A stretch of 64,000 bases of DNA, taken from contig NZ_CP065997.1 of the NCBI RefSeq assembly GCF_016127315.1, forward strand, positions 4,526,001 to 4,590,000. The letters run 5' to 3'. The notes under the pieces are model-generated. The model did no database searches. It saw only the letters and a program-made list of their open reading frames with translations, and was not told the origin of the DNA. This document shows positions 1 through 8,323 of the stretch, piece after piece (the first letter of the stretch is position 1; every line of letters starts with the position of its first letter). Source of the DNA: Achromobacter deleyi. GTDB lineage: Bacteria > Pseudomonadota > Gammaproteobacteria > Burkholderiales > Burkholderiaceae_B. The translations under genes and the position numbers were made by a program.

Positions 1-131
1 GATTGCTTCACGCACCGCAAGCGCTCATCCAGGAACGAGATCGTCCAGCGCGCAAGGGCGGGCAACTGGCGGGACGCGCCTGGTTCGGCGGGCTTTGCGA
101 TGTGCGGGAGGCGAGCTTCGATATTTATCAC
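1..131 (-). CDS. Possible 5' part of an unidentified gene running off the left edge
   Basis: A reading frame opens with GTG at 131 on the minus strand and stays open to the window edge (43 codons). A GGGAG-type ribosome binding site lies about 8 bases before the GTG. The translated residues look protein-like (start MINIEARLPHI) but I do not recognise a family. It would be divergent from the siderophore receptor at 314. It could be chance coding in GC-rich DNA, so confidence is low. Confidence 0.3.
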   Translation of the reverse strand, partial: MINIEARLPHIAKPAEPGASRQLPALARWTISFLDERLRCVKQ

Positions 132-250
132 GCGGTGCTCTCCCGTCGACAGTCCACACGAATCGCGCGCGTGCCATGCGCATCCCCCTGGCGCAACCCT
201 GCGTAACATCTCTCGACTTATGCGATGTAGAATAGCAACAACAATGCGCA

Positions 251-265
251 TGAGAATAGTTCGCA
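251..265 (+). promoter_or_regulatory. Fur box upstream of TonB receptor
   Basis: TGAGAATAGTTCGCA is a 7-1-7 dyad close to the Fur consensus TGATAATNATTATCA. It sits inside a wider perfect inverted repeat, AATGCG at 243-248 and CGCATT at 262-267. It lies about 50 bases before the receptor start, where Fur-Fe2+ would block transcription in iron-replete cells. Confidence 0.6.
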
Positions 266-313
266 TTAAACTTCCTTTCGCCTTGTTTCACCCCCCTGCG
301 AAAGGAAGTCATC

Positions 314-2509
314 ATGCAAGACCCGCGGCCCGCTGGCCCCATCCGCTCCGTCCGTCCACGCGCCACCCTGAGGCGCACCACCAGCCTGGTGTTGATGGCG
401 TTAGCCAGCGGCGCCGTCCTGGCCCAGGAGAGTGGTGTCGCCACCTTGCCCGCCGTGCAGGTCCAGGCTGACGGCGATCCGACCACCACCGAGGGCACCG
501 GTTCCTATACCCCGCGCGCCACGTCCGCCAGCACCGGCCTGCCGCTGTCGTTGCGCGAAACCCCGCAGTCGGTCACCGTGGTCACGCGCCAGCGCATCGA
601 AGACCAGGACATGCGTTCGATCACCGACATCCTCGGCAACACCCCCGGCATTTCGGTGCAGAACTACGACAGCGAGCGCTACACCTTCAGCTCGCGCGGC
701 TTCGCCATCAGCAACTACCTGTACGACGGCGTGCCCACCAGCTTCGATATCGGCTACGCCGGCGGTGAGTCATCGCTGGACTCCATCATCTATGACCGCG
801 TCGAAGTGGTGCGCGGCGCCACCGGCCTGCTGACCGGCGCCGGCAACCCGTCCGCCTCGGTCAACCTGGTGCGCAAGCACGCCACCAGCCGCGAATTCAA
901 GGCCGACCTGAGCGTCAGCGCCGGCACCTCGGACGCCTATCGCGCCAGCGCCGACCTGTCTTCGCCGCTGAACGCCAGCGGCAGCGTGCGCGGCCGCATC
1001 GTCTCGGCCTACCAGGACAACCACTCGTACCTGGACGGCTACCAGAACCGCAAGAAGGTCTTCTACGGCGTCGTCGACGCCGACCTGACCGCTCGCACGA
1101 CGTTGAGCGTCGGCTTCAACTACCAGGACAACCAGCCGCGGCGCAGTAGCTGGGGCGGCTTCCCGTTGTGGTACGCCGACGGCGGCCGCACCGACTGGAA
1201 ACGCTCGCTCAACACCGGCGCCGACTGGACCAAGTGGGCCAGCACCACCGAAGGCGCCTTCGCCAGCCTGGAGCACCGCTTCGACAACGATTGGCGCGTG
1301 CAGGCCAGCGTCTCGCATTCCAAGCACGAAATGGATGGCAAGCTGCTCTACCTGTACGGCTGGCCCGACCGTAGCACCGGCCTGGGCATGGGCGCCTCGG
1401 CCCAGCGCTACTACGGCGACCGCAAGCAGAACAGCCTGGATATCAAGGCCTCCGGCCCCTTCTCGTTGTTCGGCCGCCAGCACGAAGCGGTGGTCGGCGC
1501 CAGCTTCACCCGCCAGTACGCCGAATTCTTCAACCGCGGCGCGGTCTCGCCGGCGCCGATCGGCAACTTCCTGGAATGGGACGGCTCGTACCCCGAACCG
1601 CAGTGGAGCGACACCGCCACCCTGGCCAGCCGCTACACCACCAAGCAGGCCGGCTGGTACGGCGCGCTGCGCTTCAGCCTGGCCGATCCGCTCAAGCTGA
1701 TCGTCGGCGGCCGCTACAGCACGTGGAAGACGGACTCGGTCGGTTTTGGCGGCGGCAGCCGGCAGGCGTTCGACAAGGACGCGTTCGTGCCCTACGCGGG
1801 CCTGCTGTACGACATCAACGAGAACTACACGGCCTATGTCAGCTACACGGGCATCTTCAACCCGCAGAGCTTTCAGGATCGCAACGGCAGCTGGCTCGAT
1901 CCGCTGGAAGGCAAGGCCTACGAGGCGGGGGTCAAGGGCGAGTTCCTCGACGGCCGCCTGAATGCGTCGGCGTCCGTGTTCCAGGTCAACCAGGACAACC
2001 TCGCGCAGGAAGACACCGGCTATCTGATTCCCGGCACCATCAACCAGGCCTACCGCGCCACCAAGGGCACCCGCAGCCGCGGCTTCGACCTGGAAGTGTC
2101 GGGCGAAGTCTCGCCGGGCTGGAACGTGGCGGCCGGTTGGTCGCACTGGACCGCGCGTGACGGCGAGGGCAGCCCGATCCAGACCGACCAGCCGCGCAGC
2201 CTGGTGCGCTTGTTCACGACCTATCAGTTGCCGGGCGATTGGAACCGGTTGACGGTGGGCGGCGGCGTCAACTGGCAGAGCCACGTCTACACGATCGCCA
2301 ACGGTCCCAATGGCGCAGAGCGCGTGGGGCAGGGCAGCTATGCGCTGGTCAACCTGATGGCGCGCTACAAGTTCGACAAGAGCCTGTCGGCGCAGCTGAA
2401 CGTCAACAACCTGATGGACCGCAAGTACTACTCGCAGATCGGCTTCTATAGCCAGGGCGCGTGGGCGGCGGGGCGCAGCGCGACGTTGACGATGCGGTAT
2501 CAGTATTGA
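314..2509 (+). CDS. TonB-dependent ferric-siderophore receptor
   Basis: Outer-membrane receptor of 731 residues that imports a ferric siderophore using TonB-ExbBD energy. The Arg-rich N-terminus and hydrophobic stretch (about residues 24-37, ending VLAQ) look like a signal peptide. A TonB-box-like stretch (TLPAVQVQ) follows near residue 45, then the plug domain with the usual ETPQSVTVVTRQ and RVEVVRGATGLL motifs, then a 22-strand-type barrel ending in aromatic MRYQY. There is no STN signalling domain, so it is a plain transporter. AAAGGAAG at about 300-307 supports the ATG at 314. The overall form, including the Tyr-rich C-terminus, resembles hydroxamate or FpvA/FauA-like receptors, but the ligand cannot be told. 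A Fur box lies upstream. Confidence 0.92.
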   Translation: MQDPRPAGPIRSVRPRATLRRTTSLVLMALASGAVLAQESGVATLPAVQVQADGDPTTTEGTGSYTPRATSASTGLPLSLRETPQSVTVVTRQRIEDQDMRSITDILGNTPGISVQNYDSERYTFSSRGFAISNYLYDGVPTSFDIGYAGGESSLDSIIYDRVEVVRGATGLLTGAGNPSASVNLVRKHATSREFKADLSVSAGTSDAYRASADLSSPLNASGSVRGRIVSAYQDNHSYLDGYQNRKKVFYGVVDADLTARTTLSVGFNYQDNQPRRSSWGGFPLWYADGGRTDWKRSLNTGADWTKWASTTEGAFASLEHRFDNDWRVQASVSHSKHEMDGKLLYLYGWPDRSTGLGMGASAQRYYGDRKQNSLDIKASGPFSLFGRQHEAVVGASFTRQYAEFFNRGAVSPAPIGNFLEWDGSYPEPQWSDTATLASRYTTKQAGWYGALRFSLADPLKLIVGGRYSTWKTDSVGFGGGSRQAFDKDAFVPYAGLLYDINENYTAYVSYTGIFNPQSFQDRNGSWLDPLEGKAYEAGVKGEFLDGRLNASASVFQVNQDNLAQEDTGYLIPGTINQAYRATKGTRSRGFDLEVSGEVSPGWNVAAGWSHWTARDGEGSPIQTDQPRSLVRLFTTYQLPGDWNRLTVGGGVNWQSHVYTIANGPNGAERVGQGSYALVNLMARYKFDKSLSAQLNVNNLMDRKYYSQIGFYSQGAWAAGRSATLTMRYQY

Positions 2510-2514
2510 GGACG

Positions 2515-2537
2515 AGCCCGGCCGGTTCGGCCGGGCT
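2515..2537 (+). terminator. Hairpin after TonB receptor
   Basis: AGCCCGGCCG-GTT-CGGCCGGGCT is a perfect 10-bp stem starting 6 bases after the receptor stop. It lacks a clear U-tract, so it is a probable but not ideal intrinsic terminator. Confidence 0.6.
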
Positions 2538-2555
2538 GACTCATCATCCAGGCGA

Positions 2556-2585
2556 CGGCGCCCGCCATGCGTATCGCGGGCGCCG
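2556..2585 (-). terminator. Hairpin after the convergent minus-strand gene
   Basis: CGGCGCCCGC at 2556-2565 pairs with GCGGGCGCCG at 2576-2585 (10-bp stem, 10-base loop). It lies just past the stop of the minus-strand gene ending at 2594, back to back with the receptor hairpin. Confidence 0.5.
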
Positions 2586-2593
2586 GGCCAACG

Positions 2594-3196
2594 TCAGAAG
2601 CTCGGCTTGCGGCTGTTCGACTGGTTGATGAACTCGACCCGCGCGTGGGTCCATGCCGGGTCGTACAACTGCACGCTCACACCGCTGTATTTCAGCACCG
2701 CCTGGGTCATGTCGGTCGAGCAACCCATGCCGGGATTGGTGCTGGGCTTCTGGCACCATTCCAGATTCAGTTGATTGGGAAAGTTCGATTGCTTGCCGTA
2801 TTTCTGCACCACCGCCTGGGCCATGGCGTCCTTGTTGGCCGGCGTCCAGGGCATTTCGTAGCTGATCTGTGACACCGCCAGGGGGCGCTGCTTGTCGACG
2901 GGCACGCGCGGTTCGAAATGCACCACCAGCCGAACGCCGTCCTTTTCGTAGCTGAAATTCTGCGGCTGCTTGGTGTTCGTGACGGGGTTCAGCGTCGCGT
3001 AGCCCGCCGTGATCTGATTCTTTCCCACGCCAAAATTCTTCGCCGCGGCGGCGACCGCTTCGTCGTAGTCCATGCCCGTCTTGACCCCCGCGATATCGAA
3101 ACGCCGGGCATCCACCGAGCGCGGCGGCTCGGCGTGCGCGGGGGCGGCAATCACGGCATTGAGGGCGGAAATCAGGAGTGCGGCTTTGAACTTCAA
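2594..3196 (-). CDS. Exported hypothetical protein
   Basis: About 200 residues. I chose the TTG at 3196 because AGAGGA lies 7 bases before it and because it opens a clean signal peptide (MKFKAALLISALNA, cleavage after AHA). The frame stays open upstream to 3361, but that extension is basic and has no export signal. The mature protein has an MDYDEAVAAAAKNFGV segment like the helix of small periplasmic proteins that recognise charged ligands, two Cys near the C-terminus (EWCQKP and MGCSTD) that could form a disulfide, and no recognised domain. It lies downstream of the prephenate-dehydratase-like gene on the same strand with a 160-base gap. Function unknown. Confidence 0.7.
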   Translation of the reverse strand: MKFKAALLISALNAVIAAPAHAEPPRSVDARRFDIAGVKTGMDYDEAVAAAAKNFGVGKNQITAGYATLNPVTNTKQPQNFSYEKDGVRLVVHFEPRVPVDKQRPLAVSQISYEMPWTPANKDAMAQAVVQKYGKQSNFPNQLNLEWCQKPSTNPGMGCSTDMTQAVLKYSGVSVQLYDPAWTHARVEFINQSNSRKPSF

Positions 3197-3357
3197 AATA
3201 ATATCCTCTGCGAATGGCGACCTACAGTGTCGATGGCGCGGTCGCCGGGCGCCTTTCAATGCAGCTGATCCGAGCCCTGCGGCTGCAATCCCGCCAAGGC
3301 ATTCCATGCTGGTCGGGCCCGAGGGCCCGGCGCTACTCTTATTGTCCGGCAACGTTG

Positions 3358-4008
3358 TCACTTGCGCGGGTACGAACCCAGCAATCGTATCCCCGGATGG
3401 GCCGCCAACAAGGATGCCAGCGGTTCCTGCCGGGCATGGCCAGCCACCTCGATCACGTAGCGATGCGTGTCCAGCGTCTTCTTGCTGGGCCGCTCGTAAA
3501 TGGTCAGTACCTGCACCTTGGCGTCGACCAGCGCCGCCAGGGTGTCGTTGAACCTGTCGTCCGACGTGTCGACCAGCAGCGAGGTCTTATCGCGCCCCGT
3601 CGGCGCGGGCATCGCGCGGCCCAGCACCCACCAGCGGGTCACGTTGTGCGGCCCTTGCTCGATGCCGTCCACCAGCGACACCAGCGAATAGACCGATGCG
3701 CCGACCTTGGGGCCGAACGACGCCTTGTCATGGCCCGGACTGTCGGCCACCGTCTTGGCGGCGGCGCCGCCGCTGGCCGCTTCGGTGCGCTTGACCGCGG
3801 GCATCTCGCGATCGACCCACGGCTTGACTTCCTCGAACGCGACCGGATGCGCCAGCACTTCCTTGACGTCCGCCAACTTGGTGCCGGGCCTGGCCAGCAG
3901 GCTATAACCCAGCATCTTCGGATACTCGGCCACGATCATCACGTCCGGCAGGTCCAGCACGGCGTCCAGATAGGGCGTTACGCCGACGACCGACGTCGTG
4001 ACGGGCAC
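3358..4008 (-). CDS. Prephenate-dehydratase-like protein with ACT domain, N-terminus in doubt
   Basis: The visible frame from GTG at 4008 encodes 216 residues. The front half matches the prephenate dehydratase (PDT) lobe structure, and the HNVTRWWVLGR segment corresponds to the catalytic TRF motif, here TRW. The C-terminal 80 residues (KTSLLVDTSDDRF ... LGSYP) look like a phenylalanine-binding ACT domain. PDT converts prephenate to phenylpyruvate in Phe synthesis. PDT-like coding continues in frame upstream from 4009 to 4128 (GSWTHQACLDLFGP matches the family N-terminus) and runs directly into the TGA of the preceding LysR gene, with no ATG, GTG or TTG in between. The gene may therefore be 5' truncated, or made by initiation at 4008 without its conserved N-terminus. 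Family call fairly sure, function unsure. Confidence 0.6.
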   Translation of the reverse strand: MPVTTSVVGVTPYLDAVLDLPDVMIVAEYPKMLGYSLLARPGTKLADVKEVLAHPVAFEEVKPWVDREMPAVKRTEAASGGAAAKTVADSPGHDKASFGPKVGASVYSLVSLVDGIEQGPHNVTRWWVLGRAMPAPTGRDKTSLLVDTSDDRFNDTLAALVDAKVQVLTIYERPSKKTLDTHRYVIEVAGHARQEPLASLLAAHPGIRLLGSYPRK

Positions 4009-4128
4009 GCACGCGCGTTCGATCTTGCCGGACTGGTAGCCCTTGAACAGGTCGTCGCGCGACAGCGCGATCAGGTCCGTGGGACCGAACAGGTCCAGAC
4101 AGGCCTGGTGCGTCCAGGAACCCGCGGG

Positions 4129-5010
4129 TCAGGCGCCCGCGTTGCCATACTCTACAACGGCAATGTCGCGGAAGGCGCGGATCAGCGCCAGCCGTGGCGA
4201 TCCGCGCGACCAGATCAGGCCGAAGCGGCGCGGCTCGCAGGGCTCGGGTAGCGGCAGGGCGAGCAGGCCGAGCCGTTCGATCGCGCCGTTGGTGGAACGC
4301 GGCAGGATCGCCACGCCCAGGTCGCGGCTGACCATCACCGCGATCGATTCGATGGCGTTCAGCTCGAACCGTTCGCGCGGTGTGATGCCGACGCGCCGCA
4401 GGTAATCGTCGATGTGTTGGCCGCCCCAGTCGCTGCGCTGGTAGCGGATGAACGGCTCCGCCGTCAGCAGGCTGTGCGGGTGGCGCCCGGCATGGCGTGG
4501 CGCCGCCGCCAGCACGTAAGGTTCTTCGCGCAGCAACTGCCAGCCCAGGCTCTTGGACAGTGGGTAGGGCGCTTCCAGCGCGATGGCGGCGTCCAGTTCA
4601 CCGCTTTCGATGGCGGGGTAGAAGCGCGCCGAATGGCCAGGCTGGATCTCGACGTTGATCAAAGGATGGCGCCGCACCAGGTGTTCCAGGATGGCCGGCA
4701 CCATCGAATTCAGCGCCGTATTGCCGGCCCCGAGCCGCAGCTCGCCCATCATTTCGTCGGAACGGGCCAGGTAGCGGATCTTCTCGATCCGTTCCAGCAC
4801 CTCGCGCATCGGCTCGATCAGTTCGGTGGCCTTGGCGGTCAGGTGTACGGTGCGGCCGGCGCGCGCCACCAGCGCCACGCCCAGCTCCTGCTCCAGCTTG
4901 CGGATCTGCTGCGCCACCGCGCCGTGGGTCAGCCCCAGGCGCCGGGCGGCCTCGGCCATCGAGCCATGGCGCGCCACGGCGGCCAGCGTGTGCAGGAAGT
5001 CGGTGTTCAT
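4129..5010 (-). CDS. LysR-family transcriptional regulator
   Basis: 293 residues, normal LysR length. The N-terminal winged helix-turn-helix (residues 1-60, LAAVARHGSMAEAARRLGLTHGAVAQQIRKLE) is followed by a two-lobed effector domain. It is divergent from the CitE/CoA-transferase operon starting at 5096, the usual arrangement for a LysR activator of a neighbouring catabolic operon, with the shared promoter in the 85-base gap (5011-5095). Its TGA at 4129-4131 is followed, in the same frame, by prephenate-dehydratase-like codons. The effector is unknown; a CoA-pathway acid is a reasonable guess from context. Confidence 0.9.
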   Translation of the reverse strand: MNTDFLHTLAAVARHGSMAEAARRLGLTHGAVAQQIRKLEQELGVALVARAGRTVHLTAKATELIEPMREVLERIEKIRYLARSDEMMGELRLGAGNTALNSMVPAILEHLVRRHPLINVEIQPGHSARFYPAIESGELDAAIALEAPYPLSKSLGWQLLREEPYVLAAAPRHAGRHPHSLLTAEPFIRYQRSDWGGQHIDDYLRRVGITPRERFELNAIESIAVMVSRDLGVAILPRSTNGAIERLGLLALPLPEPCEPRRFGLIWSRGSPRLALIRAFRDIAVVEYGNAGA

Positions 5011-5095
5011 GATGATAGATATTCTATCGTCTTATCGTAATTTGGCTGTCCCCGGCCGGGTGTCTCCAGCGCCACAATGCCCCCAGGAGACATCA

Positions 5096-5941
5096 ATGAG
5101 AAGCAAGCTTTTCGTCCCGGCCTCGCGTCCGGAACTGTTCGACAAGGCCCTGTTCAGCGCGGCCGATGCGCTGTCCTTCGACCTGGAGGACGCGGTCGCG
5201 CCGCCCCGCAAGCAGGAAGCCCGCGCCGCTTTGGCCGCCTGGCTGGGCGCGTCCGCGTTCGCCACGGCCAATGCGCAACATCCCAAGAAAATTATCGTCC
5301 GCGTCAACGCCGCGGACACCCCCGACTATCCCGCCGACCTGGCCGCGCTGCGCGGCCTGCCCATCGACGTGCTGAACCTGCCCAAGGTCGAGCGCGCCGG
5401 CGCGCTGCGCGCCGCGATCGACGACGCCACGGAAGCGGGCTTCGCCGGTGAATTCCTGGTCACTGTCGAAACCCCGCGGGCGCTGGCGGACGCCGCGCAA
5501 CTGGCCGCGGCCCATCCCCGCGTCGCCGGCCTGCAGTTGGGCCTGGCCGACCTGTTCGAGCCGCTCGGCATCGAGCGCTACCAGCCCGACACGCTGCGCA
5601 TGGTGATGCTGTCGCTGCGCCTGGCCGCCGGCTGCGCCGGCAAGTACGCCATGGACGCGGCCTATGCCCGCGTGCGCGACGCCGACGGCTTTCGGGCCGA
5701 GGCGCAACTGGCGCGCTCGCTCGGGTTCCTGGGCAAGTCGTGCGTGCATCCCAGCCAGATCGCCATCGCCAACGAGGTGTTCGGTTTCAACGCCGAAGAG
5801 GTCGCGCAGGCCGAGCGCATCGTGTCCGCCAGCCGCGAACATGACGGCGTCGGCGCCTTCCTGCTCGACGGCAAGATGATCGACGCCCCGTTCGTGCGCC
5901 GCGCCCAGGACGTGCTGCTGGCCGCCGGCCGGGTAGCGTGA
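5096..5941 (+). CDS. HpcH/HpaI aldolase / citrate lyase beta-like (CitE-like) lyase
   Basis: 281 residues from ATG at 5096, with AGGAGA at 5085-5090. The frame extends upstream to 4826, but that part is in the divergent LysR gene. It opens with the family hallmark RSKLFVPASRPELFDKAL and the Mg-binding SFDLEDAV motif (residues 24-31). The second acidic ligand is in VTVETPRAL, and a GLQLGLADL segment follows. CitE-like proteins cleave or form malyl-CoA, citramalyl-CoA or similar beta-hydroxyacyl-CoA esters. Beside a class III CoA-transferase it plausibly cleaves a CoA ester made by that enzyme. First gene of the operon controlled by the divergent LysR. Confidence 0.88.
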   Translation: MRSKLFVPASRPELFDKALFSAADALSFDLEDAVAPPRKQEARAALAAWLGASAFATANAQHPKKIIVRVNAADTPDYPADLAALRGLPIDVLNLPKVERAGALRAAIDDATEAGFAGEFLVTVETPRALADAAQLAAAHPRVAGLQLGLADLFEPLGIERYQPDTLRMVMLSLRLAAGCAGKYAMDAAYARVRDADGFRAEAQLARSLGFLGKSCVHPSQIAIANEVFGFNAEEVAQAERIVSASREHDGVGAFLLDGKMIDAPFVRRAQDVLLAAGRVA

Positions 5942-5961
5942 GGCCGGTCCCGACACCGACA

Positions 5962-7206
5962 ATGAGTGAATTCCCCATGCAACAAGCATCCCCCGCCGAC
6001 CTGCCGCTGGCCGGCATCAAGGTCCTGGACCTGAGCGCCTATATCGCCGGCCCCTATGGCTGCGCCCTGCTGGGCGACATGGGCGCCGACGTCATCAAGG
6101 TCGAGCCGCCCGAAGGCGACAACCTGCGCAAATACCCGTCGACGCTGGCCAGCGAAAGCCGCGCCTTCCTGGGCATCAATCGCAACAAGCGCGGGCTGTG
6201 CCTGAACCTGAAGGAAGCCGCCGGCCACGAGATCCTGCTGCGCCTGGTGCGCGAGGCCGACGTGCTGGTCCACAACTTCCGGCCCGGCGTGCCCGAACGC
6301 CTGCGCATCGACTTCGCCACGCTGTCGGCGGTCAACCCGCGCCTGGTCTATTGCGCCATGACCGGCTATGGCGCGGTGGGCCCGATGGCGCGCCACGCCG
6401 GCTACGACCAGGTGCTGCAGTCCATGACGGGCATGTGCGCGGCCCAGGCCAAGGCCGACGGCCCGCCCGAGGTGCTGTACGGCTCGGTGGTTGATTACTA
6501 CGGCGCCGCGCTGATCTCGAACAGCGTGGCGGCGGCCCTCTACCGCCGCGAGAAGACCGGATACGGCCAGGCGATCGAAGTCTCGTTGCTGGGCAGCGCG
6601 CTGGCGATGCAGTCGGCCCGCCTGGTGTGGGCCGACGGCGAATCGCGTCACATCGAGCGCGACATGCGCTCGGGCGGCATCACCGGCATCCATCCCACCC
6701 GCGACGGCCACCTGTACCTGTCGGCCAATACGCCGCATTTCTGGCGCGCGCTGTGCGGCCACCTCGACCTGCCTGAGTTGGCCGAACACCCCGACTACGA
6801 CTCCGTCAAGAAGCGCGCGGCGCAGGCCGCCGTGCTGGTGCCGCGGGTGCGCCAGGCGCTGTCGCGCGCATCGGCGCGCGAATGGGCCGAGCGCTTTGGG
6901 CAGAGCGTGCCTTGCGCCGAAGTGCGCCCGGTCGAGGACATGTTCGACCATCCCCAGGTCGAAGCCATGGGACTCATGCGTCCGTACCACAACCCGCAGG
7001 CCGGCGATTACCTCGGCCTGGCGCAATGGGCCCATTTCGGCGACGCCGCGCAAACGCCCGTCGGCGAGCCCGGGGCGGGGCGCGGCGAGTCGGATGCACG
7101 GCCCGGCGCGCCCGGCCTGGGCGAACACAGCGAAAAAATTCTGTCCACCCTGGGATACACCGCGTCCGAAATCGACCGACTGCGGCAATCCTCGGTGGTG
7201 CAATAG
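5962..7206 (+). CDS. Class III (CaiB/BaiF) acyl-CoA transferase
   Basis: 414 residues from ATG at 5962; a GTG at 5938 overlapping the previous stop (GTGA) is an alternative. The N-terminus LAGIKVLDLSAYIAGPYGCALLGDMGADVIKVEPP is the typical class III opening. The catalytic Asp is probably in SVVDYYGAA, where the family forms an aspartyl-CoA anhydride. The C-terminal domain has PCAEVRPVEDMFDHPQ, also typical. It would activate a carboxylic acid by CoA transfer from another CoA thioester, feeding the adjacent CitE-like lyase. The 20-base spacing to the lyase gene means co-transcription. Confidence 0.92.
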   Translation: MSEFPMQQASPADLPLAGIKVLDLSAYIAGPYGCALLGDMGADVIKVEPPEGDNLRKYPSTLASESRAFLGINRNKRGLCLNLKEAAGHEILLRLVREADVLVHNFRPGVPERLRIDFATLSAVNPRLVYCAMTGYGAVGPMARHAGYDQVLQSMTGMCAAQAKADGPPEVLYGSVVDYYGAALISNSVAAALYRREKTGYGQAIEVSLLGSALAMQSARLVWADGESRHIERDMRSGGITGIHPTRDGHLYLSANTPHFWRALCGHLDLPELAEHPDYDSVKKRAAQAAVLVPRVRQALSRASAREWAERFGQSVPCAEVRPVEDMFDHPQVEAMGLMRPYHNPQAGDYLGLAQWAHFGDAAQTPVGEPGAGRGESDARPGAPGLGEHSEKILSTLGYTASEIDRLRQSSVVQ

Positions 7207-7255
7207 CCAGCAAAACGATCACAAGACTCGTCCGAGACAGAACGAGGAGACAAAA

Positions 7256-8254
7256 ATGCGTCTACGCTACCAGCAGCGTCCCGAAGGCTCCAACTGGGGT
7301 GATTTCGGCGACGACGACCAGCTCGGCACCCTGAACCACCTGGACCGCCAGGCGCGCCTGGCCGCCGTCGCGGAAATCCGGGAAGGGCTGTCTTTTTCCC
7401 TGAGCCTGCCATTGACGGTGCCGCGCGCGCCCGTGCTCAACCCGCGACGCAAGGGCCCGGTGATCCAGCCCGCCGAGAAGAACGGCGTGCCGGTCTACCG
7501 CTATCCCCTGGCGCGCGACGTGCCGGGCGCCACCGACGTCGTCAGCGACGACCGCGTCACGCTGTCGCCGCAGTACTCCACGCAATGGGACGCCCTGGGC
7601 CACGTCGGCGCGATGTACGACGCCCACGGCACCGGCCAGCCGCAGCCCACCGGCTACAACGGGTTTACCGTCAGCGAACCGCGCGCCGACGGCTTCACCG
7701 GCACGCAGGACCTGTCCATCGCGCCCATGGCGCGGCACGGCATCCAGGGCCGCGGCGTCATGGTCGACCTGCGCGCCCGCTTCGGCGACGCGCATCGCAA
7801 GGTCTCGTACCAGGACCTGATGGACGTGATGCAGGCCGACGGCGTGCAGGCGCGTCCCGGCGACATCCTGTGCCTGCACACCGGCCTGGCCGACCTGGCG
7901 CTCACCCTGGGCGACGACGAACAGGAACGGCTCAAGACCAGCTGCTGCGTGCTGGACGGCGCCGACGCGCAATTGCTCGCCTGGATCAAGGACAGCCGCA
8001 TCGCCGCCATCGCCGCCGACAACCACGCGGTGGAACTGCGCAACCATCACCTGGAATCGGGCAGCGGGCCGCTCTTGCCGCTGCACGAACAATGCCTGTT
8101 CAAGCTGGGCCTGCCGCTCGGCGAACTCTGGCACCTGACCCCGCTGGCGCACTGGCTGCGCCAGCATGGCCGCCACGCCTTCTTCCTGACCGCCGCACCG
8201 ATGTACGTGCCCGGCCTGGTGGGCGCGCCGGTCAACCCCATCGCGACCGTCTGA
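7256..8254 (+). CDS. Cyclase-family (kynurenine formamidase-like) metal hydrolase
   Basis: 332 residues from ATG at 7256, with GAGGAGA 7 bases upstream; the open frame extends to 6896 inside the CoA-transferase. It belongs to the PF04199 cyclase fold: STQWDALGHVG stands where relatives have HxGTHxD/H metal ligands, GVMVDLRARFG follows, and LCLHTGLADLAL and AADNHAVELRN cover the later active-site region. The family includes kynurenine formamidase, isatin hydrolase and other amide or lactone hydrolases. The first His of the classical HxGTH motif appears as Gln here (TQWDALGH), so the metal set may differ. Third gene of the operon; substrate unknown. Confidence 0.82.
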   Translation: MRLRYQQRPEGSNWGDFGDDDQLGTLNHLDRQARLAAVAEIREGLSFSLSLPLTVPRAPVLNPRRKGPVIQPAEKNGVPVYRYPLARDVPGATDVVSDDRVTLSPQYSTQWDALGHVGAMYDAHGTGQPQPTGYNGFTVSEPRADGFTGTQDLSIAPMARHGIQGRGVMVDLRARFGDAHRKVSYQDLMDVMQADGVQARPGDILCLHTGLADLALTLGDDEQERLKTSCCVLDGADAQLLAWIKDSRIAAIAADNHAVELRNHHLESGSGPLLPLHEQCLFKLGLPLGELWHLTPLAHWLRQHGRHAFFLTAAPMYVPGLVGAPVNPIATV

Positions 8255-8323
8255 CCTCGGGCGGATCGCGCCACGATCCTTGATCGATTCAACATCCCCG
8301 CAGGGGAGACGTGAGGAGCACAC

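Noticed and set aside
4826..5095. Longer N-terminus for the CitE-like lyase
   Set aside because: The extra codons lie inside the divergent LysR gene; ATG at 5096 has a good ribosome site and starts the family's conserved first strand.
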